Of a DNA stretch of 64,000 bases, positions 24,306-35,002 are shown piece by piece. Below the pieces are notes generated by a model. It saw only the letters and a program-made list of their open reading frames with translations. It made no database searches and was not told the origin of the DNA. Position 1 is the first letter of the stretch, and every line of letters begins with the position of its first letter. The DNA is from Asterias rubens (Eukaryota > Echinodermata > Asteroidea > Forcipulatida > Asteriidae): contig NC_047062.1 of assembly GCF_902459465.1 (NCBI RefSeq), positions 4,838,501 to 4,902,500 on the forward strand, read 5' to 3'. The position numbers and the translations under genes were made by a program.

Positions 24306-25846
24306 CCAGTCCCCAGCTGAGCTTAAAATCAGGCCTTATTTCTTAATACTCAAAACTAGAAGCATTGATAGCATTAGTGCAATGACTCGGAAGGGTTTTT
24401 CTATTTGAATCCTCTTGCTTCCTGTATCATCTGCAAGTAACAGGCATGCACCTTTTCATTAAAAAAAAGTGCCATAGAAAACTGAAAAACACTAAAAAGG
24501 TTAATTGTGATCGGCAATTCCTCTCTCTTTTTTTTTGCAATTAGAAAGTTGCATGTCAAGTAAGCCGACAGACAAGGATTTATTCTCATACTCTCAACAT
24601 CATCATCAGTGTAAAACTTGGTTGTGCCATATTTGAGAGTCATTGTAACCGTGTGTTATAATGGTGTTGTGTACATTTTAGGCCATGCAACTCTTCACTC
24701 ACACACTTTGATTCCCAAAATTTGACTCCCAAAATGGCGAGCAGACAGAAGCAGAGTGTAATGTTGATGCAAAGGGTGAATAAGGGAAAGCACCGATGCT
24801 CAGTCAATGACTTTCAGATGCTATATAGCAGAGGTACAAATTAATTTTGCACACTATTTTTTTTGGAATAATGGAATTGTTTAGTAAATTAGGTTCCATT
24901 TGTGACTCCGACAGTCTGTCTCCCAAAGAGACGGTTTCATTAAGAGATAAACAGAGACATTGATATTAGATGGAGTTCTTTACAAGGAGAGAAGAAACAA
25001 AAGGGTTCTGTTTTACATTATTTTTGTCACCTTATCTCGATTGGAAGCAGTTACAGCTCAAGAACAGTTTACATTCTGCATTCATTTGTGGTAATGCATC
25101 AAGGAGAATTGTCCAATTGTAGCAATAATAATATTATGAGATCAGTTTTTGTATTGAATAAATATTGGAAGAGACTAAATTGATTTGGTCTTAGATCTTT
25201 AGACTCGAGTTCAGTCTTCCTCTTTGATGCGAATTGTTTGTGTTGTATCACTTTTAATATTATTGATTTATATTCATCAGCGATTCTCAAGTTTGATAAA
25301 AGAGTATTAAAACTACTACCTTTTTTCGTAAAAAAAATGAAGGCCAATAAAAAGAAACTACGATTGATAACCAGAATGGTAAAAGGCCTGTTGGATTCCA
25401 GATTTTTCTCAAATTAATTCCCTTCTGATTGATTTTTTTTATTTTTAGGAGGCACCCCGTTGAGGTCAAGGGCTTATTTTGAAGAAAAGGTTAAGCACAA
25501 ACCTTGCCAGAAGTGCCCACTAGACAAAAATGGTGCACCTGTTGTGTGCCCCTCTTACCCTAGCTACGCCGCTGTCCAATTCTAAGGAATAGGTCGACAA
25601 AAACTTGCATGGATATAATACATTGTATTGAAAATGTCACTGCCTCTAAAACATGGAAAACAGTTTCCGATTGTTTAAAATATTTATTTTGATCATCTGA
25701 AACCTTCATTGTTCGTTATTATGTAATTATAAAAACCACAAAATATATATATATATACTCTTGCACAAATGTTTTAGGCTGGGTAGGGGTAATTTCTATG
25801 GGATTTAATCTCTATAAACCCAAAATAAAAAGGTTCAAACATACAG

Positions 25847-26525
25847 GTTTTTAATCTCTGCGCTAACGTGCTATGTAAACCCTACAACATAAAAGGTCTG
25901 GCAATTAACCAGAAACAAATTGTTGGTTTCATACTGAAGGCCCCCTTTGATTACCAATCTCACACACAATTTCCATTTGAACCACTGTCAAAGTCGAGTA
26001 ATGGAAGTGGATTGAAGTGCCCCCAAATCACCGTTGTTCATTATGACTGTCAATGCAGGTACATGAATGAACATAAAATCCTTTTCGGAACATACATTTT
26101 TTGGTGTTTCCTTGAAAAAAGTTTACTTTGAGTTCATGAATAGAAATCGTTACACATTGAACTTAATGTACATAATGTACATGATGATGTATAAAAACAA
26201 AGATGAAAACTGGGATGTGTAGATGAGCTCGCTGGAGCTCGGCACACACTGGCATGTGACACATACTGGCAGAGTGCACAAGTGGCTGCACTCCAGGAAT
26301 GACAATTTCGTTAATTTATCCTCTCCTTGGTTTGAGTCCCACTCCAGTCAATCATCCTTTTGTTGTCACTTTTCTCCATTCATCAGCCAATAACAAACTG
26401 CTTCTCCTAGTGTTTCTTCGTTTGCAGATTTTGTTGATCCATTATCCCTCGATACGCTAGGAGCATCAGAACTGTTGAACCGCCTGAGAAAAAACATCAT
26501 GGGAGCAAAGGCAGAAGTTCATTAA
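25847..26525 (+). CDS. Two terminal exons of an unrecognised gene
   Basis: An open segment 25847-26058 ends in a GTACAT donor. A second, 26411-26525, starts after a CCTAG acceptor and ends in TAA at 26523-26525. Joined, the phase fits (AG plus T) and reads ...GLAINQKQIVGFILKAPFDY...KCPQITVVHYDCQC-SVSSFADFVDPLSLDTL GASELLNRLRKNIMGAKAEVH. The composition is protein-like (balanced, no low complexity), and both exons end with normal splice signals. No start exon was found, and the duplicated FKBP2 unit ends only 285 bp upstream, so the 5' part may be displaced or lost. I do not recognise the family. The acceptor at 25846 has a weak pyrimidine tract. Confidence 0.5.
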
Positions 26526-26881
26526 TTGTCACTTTTTGGGAACGAAATTACAAAATCTGATCTCAAACTTCCATATTATGGGGTATTCAATTTTTTGGGG
26601 GAAAGTGTGGGGAGAAATTTAAAATTCAGCGGTTTCTTTAATCTGAAGCGATAGCTGTAGCTACCAATTTGGACACGGCCTACCTGTGTTGTGATATTTG
26701 TAATGAGTGCTATTAAATCAATTCTGTCTGTCTGTCTGTCTGTCTGTCTTTGTCTTATGATCTCCCATCAATGAAACTCGGCAAACTCCCACAGGGGATA
26801 TAGGCCTGAACACCAAGCTGGCACCAGCCAGTCTCTCTAGAATAAACGGTGGTTAAACATCTATGATTATCTGTATCTGTA

Positions 26882-27178
26882 TATTAATTTGGGTTTTTAC
26901 CCATACACTGATGTGTGCTAGCAATGTTTACTCGGTACTTTCCCTGAGTCCTGTGAAAAAATATCACAGGCATATTACTCGGGTGGGATTCGAACCCCAG
27001 CCCTTGCAATTCTAGAGCAGTGTCTTACCAACTAGACTACTGAGGTTGCCCGGTAGCTAGAGGCAGTTTGAATCCTATGTTTTGGCAGCGGGTACCGCAA
27101 CGTAATAACAGATGTTAAATTTGCATCGGGGATAAAGAATATTAATTTGGGTTTTTACCCATACACCGATGTGTCTGT
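26882..27178 (-). mobile_element. tRNA-derived SINE
   Basis: Read on the minus strand, a tRNA-like head (A-box-like TAGTCTAGTTGGTAAG, B box GGTTCGAATCCCACCCGAG, about 27052-26970) leads into a body with TCACAGGACTC, then CACACATCAGTGTATGGGTA. Part of the body is repeated at 27137-27178. Related copies are at 32509-32735 and 47225-47405. Confidence 0.75.
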
Positions 27179-27411
27179 ATAGTTGAGCCGGCAAAAAAAA
27201 ATGTCTAAAGACACATCACACCAGCTTTGTACATTGTGTGGATGGGATGGCTTAATTTTTGAAGTGCTTTGTGAGAGTAATCACGCGACCGGGTAAGGCA
27301 TTCCAGTCTTTGATGGTGGCCGGAAAACAAAATTATGAGTTGGTACAAATCAAGAAATTGTGATTCAGTGACTAAACAACAAAACTTGTTTCAGTCACAG
27401 TAATTAGCTTG

Positions 27412-27480
27412 GTAGGATTCGAACCCACAGCCTTGCGACTGCAAGTCCTGCAGTCTAACCACTGGCCCACGCACGGTGTG
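27412..27480 (-). repeat. tRNA-like sequence (SINE head)
   Basis: On the minus strand GGCCAGTGGTTAGACTGC resembles an A box and GTGGGTTCGAATCCTACC a B box. Spacing is tRNA-like, but the acceptor stem does not pair well, so a SINE head is more likely than a tRNA gene. Confidence 0.5.
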
Positions 27481-27632
27481 GGAGATACATTTTATATTTT
27501 AGATATCATTGTATGGGCTTGGCTGTAACATTTTAGTGAATGTTCAACTTTTTTAAAGGGCTGGCCTCTTCCCAGTGCCTCATAATAGATTGACAAGAGA
27601 AAGAAGAGAATGAAAATTGCTAGAGAAGGGCT

Positions 27633-30220
27633 TCACCAAACAAAGAATGATTGAATACTTGATGACGAGCTGTTTCCTAAAACTAAAAAGTACAAACCTG
27701 CCACAATAAGTGGGGATATGACTCCAGCTGAAAGTTCCACTGTTTTGAATATCAGCAACTCTGAAGCAAAATAAGCGAAGGCTAGCACGAAGGAATACGT
27801 TGTGGCGAAGTATAACCTGTAAGTAGGATGGGAGGAGATCATACAGTATTAAAGGCAGTGGACACTATTGGTAATTACTCAAAATAATTATCATCACAAA
27901 ACCTTTCTTTATAACCAGTAATGGGGAGAGGTTGATAGTATAAAACGTTGTGAGAAACAGCTCCATCTGAAGTGCCATAGTTTGCGAGAAAGAAATAATT
28001 TTCCACGAATTTGATTTCGAGACCTCAAGTTTAGAACTTGAGGTCTCGAAATCAAGCATCAGAAAGCACACAACTTCGTGTGACAACGGTTTTTCTTTCT
28101 TTCATTATTATCTTGCAACTTCTACAACCGATTGAGCTCAAATGTTCACAGGTTTGTTATTTTATGCATGTTGAGATACACCAAGTGAGAAGACTAGTCT
28201 TCGACAATTACCAATAGTGTCCAGTGTCTTTAATCTAAAGTACATGTAAATGTATAAGAAATGAAAAAGGCAGATAAAAAACAGTTTTTCCAAATCCAGA
28301 ATTAGGGGGATCAAAAGATACAATGACACTCCTTGTCAAAGGAGGCCACTATTTGCAGGCAACTTGGAGGCAACCAACTACAGTGCATGATACAAAACTA
28401 CTTCGGTAGCAAATGAGTCCTTTTTGCACATTGTCTTTTCATCCACAAGAAAAATAGGTGAACAATGAAATGTGAATGGCCTTTCTTTCTTCTTGAAAAT
28501 TGCCTGGAACCGGTTGCCTGGAACCGGTTGCCTGGAACTGGTTGCCTGTAAATTGCCTGGAACCGGTTGCCTGTAAATTGCCTCATGTGACATGGCCCTA
28601 ACAATCATTTTGCAACAACTACGGAACAGAATACTTCAGTGTTTTGGTTGACAAGTTACAAAAGTCATGTGCGACACCACAGAGCTCAAATTGGTGACTA
28701 TCCTGGCCTACAATAGCCTTGTCCAAGGCTCTTTACTCAAGCACCGGCCCGCTCTGAATTCACAAACTGCATAGATACTATACTGCACGGAACACAACTG
28801 CACTTGATACCGTGGGGTCGAAGCATGGCTTTCTGAGGTATCAACGAGGTTACAACGAGGCCTAAGCAAACTCGTTGTACGAGGTACAACAACCTCGAAA
28901 AACCTTGCTTTGACCCCATGGTATCAAGTACTGTTATGTACCATGTAGTATAGTTTCTATGCAGTTCGTGAATTCAGAGAGAGAGCAGTGGCTGGTGCTT
29001 GCGTAAAGAGCCTTGGACAAGGCTAGGCCTACAGTAGCTAGTCAAGGAAGCAGTAGGCCGTTTCAAACTTTTTGAGTCGACACCTTTAGTTGTGCAAAAG
29101 TCTGTTTACTTAAAAATGTAAAAAGAATTACACCAAAGTAACAAAGAGTTTTCTGTATTAACATAGCATAACAATAACCAGCTCCACCCCCTTCGTCTCC
29201 CTATTTGTTGTCTACCCCTTGTTTTTCTGTGTACTTTCCTCCCTCCTTCTCTCTCTATGTATTTCCACTTTGACTGTTTCTGCTTACACCTGTTCCAGAG
29301 AAGACTCTGCTAGGGTTGAAATCGTCAGGCCCATTTTTTTGCAACATTACACACTCTATTAAACTTACGGTTTACTGGTGATAAATACAGCACAGAGAAT
29401 CCTCACTACACCAGCCAGACAAGTCCAGGTTCCAAACAGTCTGCCAAGGGCTGGAGTCACTGGATTAACACATTTCAAAAATAACATTACAATTAAATAC
29501 CAAAAAAATATTTTCTAAATGTTGTACATTTAGTTCTATATTCAATTTCTCTAGTATTGTGACCCCTTGTAAGAAGATATTCTATTGGGTTAGAAAGAAA
29601 GGTGGCTCTATGAAATAGTGATTTTTTTTCGTTATTTGACGTTGTTTTATTTAATGACAACAAGAGTGTAACCTGGTCTTCACTGTGTGGTAATGATCTT
29701 GCTTGTGGCTGGTTGGGCCCGGTCCATTAACAGCTGCCAGCCACCAACCTGTTAGGCATCATTACCACTCAGTGAAGACCAGGTTATTGCTGGTCGCTGA
29801 ATAATGGACCTCATTTTGGATCGGTCCGATAACAGCGGCCAGCCACCAGCCCTGTCATTACCACTCATTGAAGACCGGCTCATTGATGACAGGCCGCTGA
29901 ATAATGGACCTCATTTTCGGATCGGTCCAATAACAGCGGCCAGCCACCAGCCCTGTGGTGACTTGCCGCTGTTAATGTACCTCATTTTCAACTCAGTCCA
30001 TTAACAGCGGCCAGCCAGCAACCCAGTGAAGAGTCATTACACAGCAGATTAAGCATTTCTGTTTAGCAAATGGCCTTAACCGTCCATTGTTTTTACCTGA
30101 GTCCTTGTCCAAAGTGTAAATTCTTTCTGCTAGGAAGGAGCTATCAATGAAGCTTTGCAATGATGTGACTATGGCTGTGAGACCCACAATGCCGACCCAA
30201 ACACGAACAAGGCTCTTCAT
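27633..30220 (-). CDS. ERG28: Ergosterol biosynthesis protein 28 homologue (ERG28)
   Basis: Three coding exons on the minus strand: 30220-30097, 29459-29369 and 27816-27633 (399 nt, 132 aa; human ERG28 is about 140 aa). The phases fit. The protein reads MKSLVRVWVGIVGLTAIVTS-LQSF, then RLFGTWTCLAGVVRILCA, then YSFVLAFAYFASELLIF and GVISPLIVAGLYFLVLG, lining up with the four membrane segments and the LQSF, FG-W and SEL motifs of animal ERG28. ERG28 is an ER membrane protein that tethers sterol C-4 demethylation enzymes. The start is the ATG at 30220, at the position of the family start. The C-terminus (NSSSSSIQSFFVW) differs from the basic tail of the human protein. Introns hold a MITE, a minisatellite, a fold-back element and a tandem array. 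Confidence 0.92.
27849..28232. mobile_element. TTAA-flanked MITE (well preserved copy)
   Basis: TTAA at 27849-27852 and 28229-28232, with inverted ends AAGGCAGTGGACACTATTGG / AAGACACTGGACACTATTGG. An internal hairpin is built on CGAGACCTCAAGTTTAGAAC and its near complement. It lies in ERG28 intron 2. Confidence 0.88.
28500..28582. repeat. 14-bp minisatellite TTGCCTGGAACCGG
   Basis: Six imperfect units, some shortened to TTGCCTGTAAA, in ERG28 intron 2. Confidence 0.85.
28714..29025. mobile_element. Fold-back element with TAGCCTTG ends and 9-bp target duplication
   Basis: Ends TAGCCTTGTCCAAGGCTC and its complement; the arms stay similar for most of 312 bp (shared GAATTCAC, AACTGCATAGA, CTTGATACC and GGGGTC). 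GGCCTACAA (28705-28713) and GGCCTACAG (29026-29034) flank it. It lies in ERG28 intron 2. Confidence 0.88.
29660..30050. repeat. Tandem units of about 100 bp in ERG28 intron 1
   Basis: Three to four units share AACAGCGGCCAGCCACCAGC, CATTACCACTCA-TGAAGACC and AATAATGGACCTCATTTT. The left part (29670-29786) also forms an inverted pair built on AACCTGGTCTTCACTG. Confidence 0.75.
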
Positions 30221-30690
30221 CTTCAACAATGGCGAGGAGTCAAAGTTTAGACTAACACTACAGTAGAAGGTTTTTCAAGCACAAAACCTGTTTTAGAGTA
30301 AGATTAATATTTCCAGTAACAATTAGCTCAGTACTAAACTAGTAAATCACAATGCCCAATAAATTGAAACTGCATATCATGCACACTGTCGCCCATTTAC
30401 TAGTTTAAAGTTGCTGGTGGTAGGATAAAGCGATACAGCACCTCCATGGTACCAGCTAGCTGCGCTAACTTAACCCTCCTCCCGATAGCGAACTTTCGGC
30501 TAGGTACCAGCATGATTGGGCTGTGTTTTTTGTAACACAAATCATACCAAACTATTTAGTATTTATCTTAGCCCGTTAGAGAGCATGGAGGTAGAACTAG
30601 AAGAGCAAGCAAGTCTATACAAGTTTGAGTCTCAATAATTAGTATATTGCATCGGTGCCAGCATTGTTATTTGGTAACATATCAAAAGGG
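30221..30690. other. Upstream region of ERG28
   Basis: No gene was seen. It would contain the 5' UTR and promoter of the minus-strand ERG28; no clear core element was recognised. Confidence 0.4.
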
Positions 30691-30694
30691 GTAT

Positions 30695-31106
30695 CGGTCA
30701 ACTCGGTCCCAAGCCAACTCGGTCCCAGTCAACTTGGTCATAAGTCAACTCGGTCCCAAGTCAACTCGGTCCCAAGTCAACTCGGTCCCAAGTCAACTCG
30801 GTCCCAAGTCAACTCGGTCCCAAGTCAACTCGGTCCCAAGAAGACAGGGAAGCTTGCACACCGAGTTGACTGGGACCGAGTTGACTGGGACCGAGTTGAC
30901 TTGGGACCGAGTTGACATGGGACCGAGTTGACTTGGGACCGAGTTGACTTGGAATTGGGACCAAGTTGATTTGGGACCGGGTACCGAGTTAACTTGGGAC
31001 CGAGTTGACTTGGGACCGAGTTGACTTGGGACCGAGTTGACTTGGGACCGAGTTGACTTGGGACTGAGCTGACTTGGGACCGAGTTAACTGGGACCGAGT
31101 TGACTC
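30695..31106. repeat. Opposed arrays of a 16-bp minisatellite
   Basis: About nine units of CAACTCGGTCCCAAGT (30695-30842) are followed, after a spacer of about 20 bp, by about fifteen units of the reverse complement (30860-31106), so the region can fold into a long hairpin. The unit differs by about two bases from the array at 13742-13919. Confidence 0.9.
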
Positions 31107-31124
31107 ATAAGCATCAAAAGTACT

Positions 31125-31240
31125 TAGCCCACCTTGTTGAGCTGTTAATGGCTCCGCTTTTAACATCGGTCTCATCAATGGTGACAGTGATGAGACCGAT
31201 GTTAAAAGCGGAGCCATTAACAGCTCAACAAGGTGGGCTA
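31125..31240. mobile_element. 116-bp hairpin element with 10-bp target duplication
   Basis: Arms of 53 bp, perfectly complementary, around a 10-base loop (ATGGTGACAG). Ends TAGCCCACC / GGTGGGCTA. The direct repeat CAAAAGTACT flanks it at 31115-31124 and 31241-31250. It sits nine bases right of the opposed minisatellite arrays. Confidence 0.93.
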
Positions 31241-31250
31241 CAAAAGTACT

Positions 31251-32504
31251 GTACACAAACAAGCAAGATTTAATAAATTATCATCAAGCCAACTTAAGGT
31301 AGAAATCCTACCTCCATGGTTTGATTGGTGGTAACAATAACTGTGAACAGGGTGACAATATTCTGATTTGGCACGGTCCATCCACCACACCTTACTCAAG
31401 TTATATTTTACTGGGAATCCTTGCACTGTAATACCATGGAGCTCTCCATGGTTACTTGGTAAATACCATTTGACTCTGACTTTGGGCTGATGTTGTTAAT
31501 GTTAATAATGTTAGTCAAGTCTGCTTGAAGATAAATTCGTGAACACGATGCAATGTATTGCATGCTCATCATCTTAAATGGTCTATGCATCAATGTAGGG
31601 TCCAAGCTGCGTGCACTTCACAACATACCGACCCCAAAACTCCCCAAAACAGGGATGACAACTGACAAAGTGTTGGCCTACTTACCTTTTCGGTGGCTGG
31701 TGGTCCCAGGGTACTTCACTCGTCTAGTGCGCCTGTAAATTGGTGGTGTGTCCGGAGCCGGCTTTAGTCTTGGTTCAACACCCTCCCATTATGCATACCC
31801 GGTCTATTATTGCCACTATGACTATTTGAGGGCGCTCTCACTGTAACACACGGCTCTGAACAGACCACTCAGAGCCGTATATCAACATAACTTATACACA
31901 TAATTTGCAAAAATATAAGCGATGCTTATTCACGATATCACAAAAAACAACAGCGATGGAACTTGACCGCAGGAGTTAAGATAATAAAAAACAATAGCGT
32001 CTTGAACCAAGCCTAGCCGGGCTCTTGTTTACATGCTGCTCCCTCTCACACGTGCGCAGAGTCCGAGTTGTGCATGGCTGGCGCCAGCAACGACGGGATA
32101 AGGCATTTGGTTGGTTGGCTTACACTTCACTGGAAACGGGTCCGCCCTCAGATTTAATATTATTTTTTAAAACACCGTACCGATTGACACATTCCTCCCG
32201 AAGTGTATTTTTTAGTCTTAAAAATAGTTACTCGCGAATTAATTTGCGACTGAATTAATCTGCGCAATCTGGTCAGACCAGCGAGGAGGGGGGGGGGGGG
32301 GGGGCTGAGAGCAAAGAAGAGTACAAAACGTATTATTGGTTTACAATCAATATACATAATATGTGGTTTAACAGAGACGGCCATTCATTCATTTATCGAT
32401 TCATTACAGGTTCGTTTATTTATGGCAGCCTTGTGCTGAATTGCATCATGGCGTACATCGAGTCATTTAGATATAGTTATAAACACAGTCAAAAATAATA
32501 GATG
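31251..32504. other. Intergenic region, nothing recognised
   Basis: Open frames are short and lack family features. A G homopolymer run occurs at 32287-32304. Confidence 0.4.
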
Positions 32505-32508
32505 TTAA

Positions 32509-32735
32509 ATTTTGCATCGGGGATAAAGAATATTAATTTTTGTTTTTACCCATACACCGATGTGTGTTAGCACTGTATACTCAGTACTTTCCCGAGTCCT
32601 GTGAAAAAATATCACAGGCATGTTACTCGAACCACGACCCTTGGTCGTGGGTTCGAATCCCATCCGAGTAACATGCCTGTGATATGTTTTCACAGGACTC
32701 GGGAAAGTACTGAGTATACAGTGCTAACACACAGT
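32509..32735. mobile_element. Head-to-head pair of SINE fragments forming a palindrome
   Basis: A SINE body (ATACACCGATGTGTG, then GTACTTTCCCGAGTCC, TGTGA..ATATCACAGGCATG) runs into CGAACCACGACCCTTGG. It is mirrored by GGTCGTGGGTTCGAATCC and the complementary body ending near 32735. The two fragments meet at their tRNA-like B boxes. Confidence 0.8.
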
Positions 32736-32859
32736 CAAAAATGGTAATGTGCACATGACACAAATGAAGCAACGTCTGCTACCCCCCCCCCCACAAAACC
32801 AACAAACACCCCAACACCCCAACGAACACCCAACAAACACCCCAACAAACAGAAAACAA

Positions 32860-33062
32860 ACAAACAAACACCCAAACAAACAAACAAACACCCAAACAAA
32901 CAAACAAACATGCGAACAAACAAACAGACAAACAAACAAACAAACAAGCAAACAAACATTCAAACAAACAAACAAACAAACAAACAAACAAACAAACAGA
33001 CAAACAAACAAACAAACAAACAAGCAAACAAACAAACAAACAAACAAATAAACAAAACAAAC
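32860..33062. repeat. (AAAC)n microsatellite
   Basis: About 200 bp of CAAA repeats with C-rich CCCC/ACCC start at 32785. The apparent open frames on both strands are translations of the repeat. Confidence 0.93.
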
Positions 33063-33577
33063 ATAAAAATTAACTATCATCCACAAATATTTTTTTTAGT
33101 AACTAAAATGGAAATTATAGTGTACCATGCGACAGACAAATACAAATAAACAGTAACAAACAACACGAAACAAAACAGTAAATCAATTTGAGAGTGTGAT
33201 AGCAATAATTAACGAAAGGGCCCTTCTCCTGAAATACTGCTGATAGTTTTGCAGTGTATTTTACACGCAAAAACTGCATGCATCAGGACAGTCTTGAAAT
33301 CAAGTCGGTAATTGCTTAAAAGCGCGGTGTGGCCACGGGGACGGTACACTCATCTCCCAGATTGTGTGTGAGTATAGCAGCAGAAACACAAGAGACATTC
33401 TTTGCAACAAGTGTACTACTGCCCCAAAGAAAATTATGTGAACATTCAAAATGTGATTTCATTTACAACAAAATAAATATAAAACAAATATAATAGTAAG
33501 GGTGAAAAAAAGTCATATAAAGGAGAAGTATAACTCCTCCTAAGAAACGAAAACACCAAACAATTATTGAATAAGTA
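33063..33577. other. Intergenic region, nothing recognised
   Basis: AT-rich sequence downstream of the LC8 gene at 33981 (minus); no coding or repeat signal strong enough to call. Confidence 0.4.
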
Positions 33578-33799
33578 TTATAAAGTTTATCTTATGAGAG
33601 TTGAGGCATTGCATGGTGAGTTATCAATACACATTATTTGATTTGCGGATTGCGGCAACACCATTGTGTATTATTTGCCAGGTAGAGAAAGTTATAAAGT
33701 TTATCTTATGAGAGTTGAGGCATTGCATGGTGAGTTATCAATACACATTATTTGATTTGCGGATTGCGGCAACACCATTGTTTGCCAGGTAGAGAAAGT
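33578..33799. repeat. Recent 114-bp tandem duplication
   Basis: 33578-33691 is repeated at 33692-33799 with no visible mismatch except an 8-bp deletion (TGTATTAT) in the second copy. Confidence 0.92.
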
Positions 33800-33980
33800 T
33801 GTCCTGCTTTAAATTCTACTACCGCGGATTAGATTTTCGGAAGTCGGGAACCTACTCAGTTCAGGACAAGGAGTGGTTTAAAACAACGACGTTTCTTTCA
33901 GTCCGCTGTGAGTGTCTTCACGGGTGGCCCCTGACTTTTTTTTTTTTAGAGTTATGCGTCACACAACGTTGATGAACTAT

Positions 33981-34274
33981 TTAACCAGATTTGAAGAGCA
34001 GAAATGCATATTGGCGGATGTAAAAATAGATGAAGTTCTTGGTTTCATGCGTGACGTAGCTTCCGAAACTCTTGCCTACGATGCAGTGCCAAGTCGGGCT
34101 GTGATCTTTATCAAACTCTTTCTTGATGTAGGCTGCGATGTCCTTCTCGACGTTAAACTTTTCAAGAGCACGATCCGCAAGTTCGGTGGCGTGATCTTGT
34201 AGCTCTTGGTCCATGTCCACATTTTTTATGACAGCGGGTTGTTTATCATCGCTGATTCCCCTGGAGCGGTTCAT
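33981..34274 (-). CDS. Dynein light chain LC8-type, gene 1
   Basis: The last exon encodes the complete LC8 fold (97 aa from ATG at 34274): [58 protein letters not shown], then [19 protein letters not shown]8 is a homodimeric hub that binds TQT-type peptides and is part of cytoplasmic and axonemal dyneins. The dimer-interface His of WHC and the C-terminal KSG (site of the regulatory Ser) are kept. The highly conserved Gly of FYLGQ (residue 79 in human DYNLL1) is Arg (CGC, against GGC in gene 3), an unusual change. A splice acceptor lies 13 bases upstream (exon starts at 34287) and is in frame with an upstream open exon at 36269-35917. Genes 2 and 3 are at 41726 and 47435. Confidence 0.93.
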   Translation of the reverse strand: MNRSRGISDDKQPAVIKNVDMDQELQDHATELADRALEKFNVEKDIAAYIKKEFDKDHSPTWHCIVGKSFGSYVTHETKNFIYFYIRQYAFLLFKSG

Positions 34275-35002
34275 CTTGATTGAAGATCTATCGAGAAATA
34301 AATAACAAGTAAACAAATAAAAGTAATTTGATAAAAGTAACATATATTTGAACGTATTTTCAATCTTCATCGTAGCTGTAGGTTACTCATCAAAACTAAT
34401 TAACATCTTGAATTATTTTATTTCTATAAAATCCGTATATCGAACAGTGCAGCAGGAAGAATAATACCCAGGGTTACGCGGTTGGGCTTCTCGCATTCAA
34501 ATTTGTGGGCATAAAATCTGTTATCCTTTTACATAACCATGCATTACTTCGAAGTGAAATGTTTCTTTAAATGCCTTATACTATATCAAAAGCTGCTGTA
34601 ACCTTCCCCTTCCAGCCAAAGGTTTCTATTGCAATAGGAGTCATTACCAAACGTATACCTTTCCTTTAATTGTAATTTTTTGACAAGTTAAAGTCACCTG
34701 GAAGTGGTATTTTTTCAAAATAAAGCTTTTGTCACTAATATATGTGTTTTGATGAGTGGAATGCGAATAAACAGTTAACTAAGGTTTTACAAAATCAGTT
34801 CTTATATTATTCAAAACCCATTTGGAATGAAAACTTATTTGTGTGCTTAACTATATTCTTTGCATTCTGGCTTCGGCATCTCTCCTGCGCCAGGAGTGTC
34901 TTTTAGACAGACATGGCGCATTATAAATTGCCACTATTATTATTATTATTTATTATTATTTACAAATTTAAGAGTAGACCCCGACCCGAGAGGGCGCTGT
35001 TC

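Larger units (their letters stand above)
20469..25562 (+). repeat. Segmental duplication unit B (contains FKBP2 copy B)
   Basis: Second copy of the block described for 12721-19880. It has its own insertions (the palindrome just outside its left edge and the MITE at 21699-22212) and lacks the LINE, the 462-bp element and the 97-bp array of unit A. Confidence 0.85.
26526..27632. repeat. Intergenic repeats: CTGT microsatellite, SINE and tRNA-like sequences
   Basis: Holds a (CTGT)n run at about 26727-26750, the SINE at 26882-27178 and a tRNA-like stretch at 27412-27480. No gene was seen. Confidence 0.6.

Noticed and set aside
27412-27480. Functional tRNA gene
   Set aside because: A and B boxes are present but the acceptor stem does not pair; a SINE-derived head fits better.
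13742-31106. CRISPR-like arrays of 16-bp repeats
   Set aside because: Units are contiguous without unique spacers, and the genome is eukaryotic with introns; these are minisatellites.
30825-31262. Repetitive protein of 145 residues at 30.8-31.3 kb (minus)
   Set aside because: It is a translation of the 16-bp minisatellite and the adjoining hairpin.
32724-33149. Long open frames on both strands in 32.7-33.1 kb
   Set aside because: They translate the (CAAA)n repeat as Cys-Leu-Phe-Val or Asn-Lys-Gln-Thr runs; no coding signal.
33912-34202. Plus-strand open frame opposite LC8 gene 1
   Set aside because: It is the mirror of a highly conserved LC8 exon.
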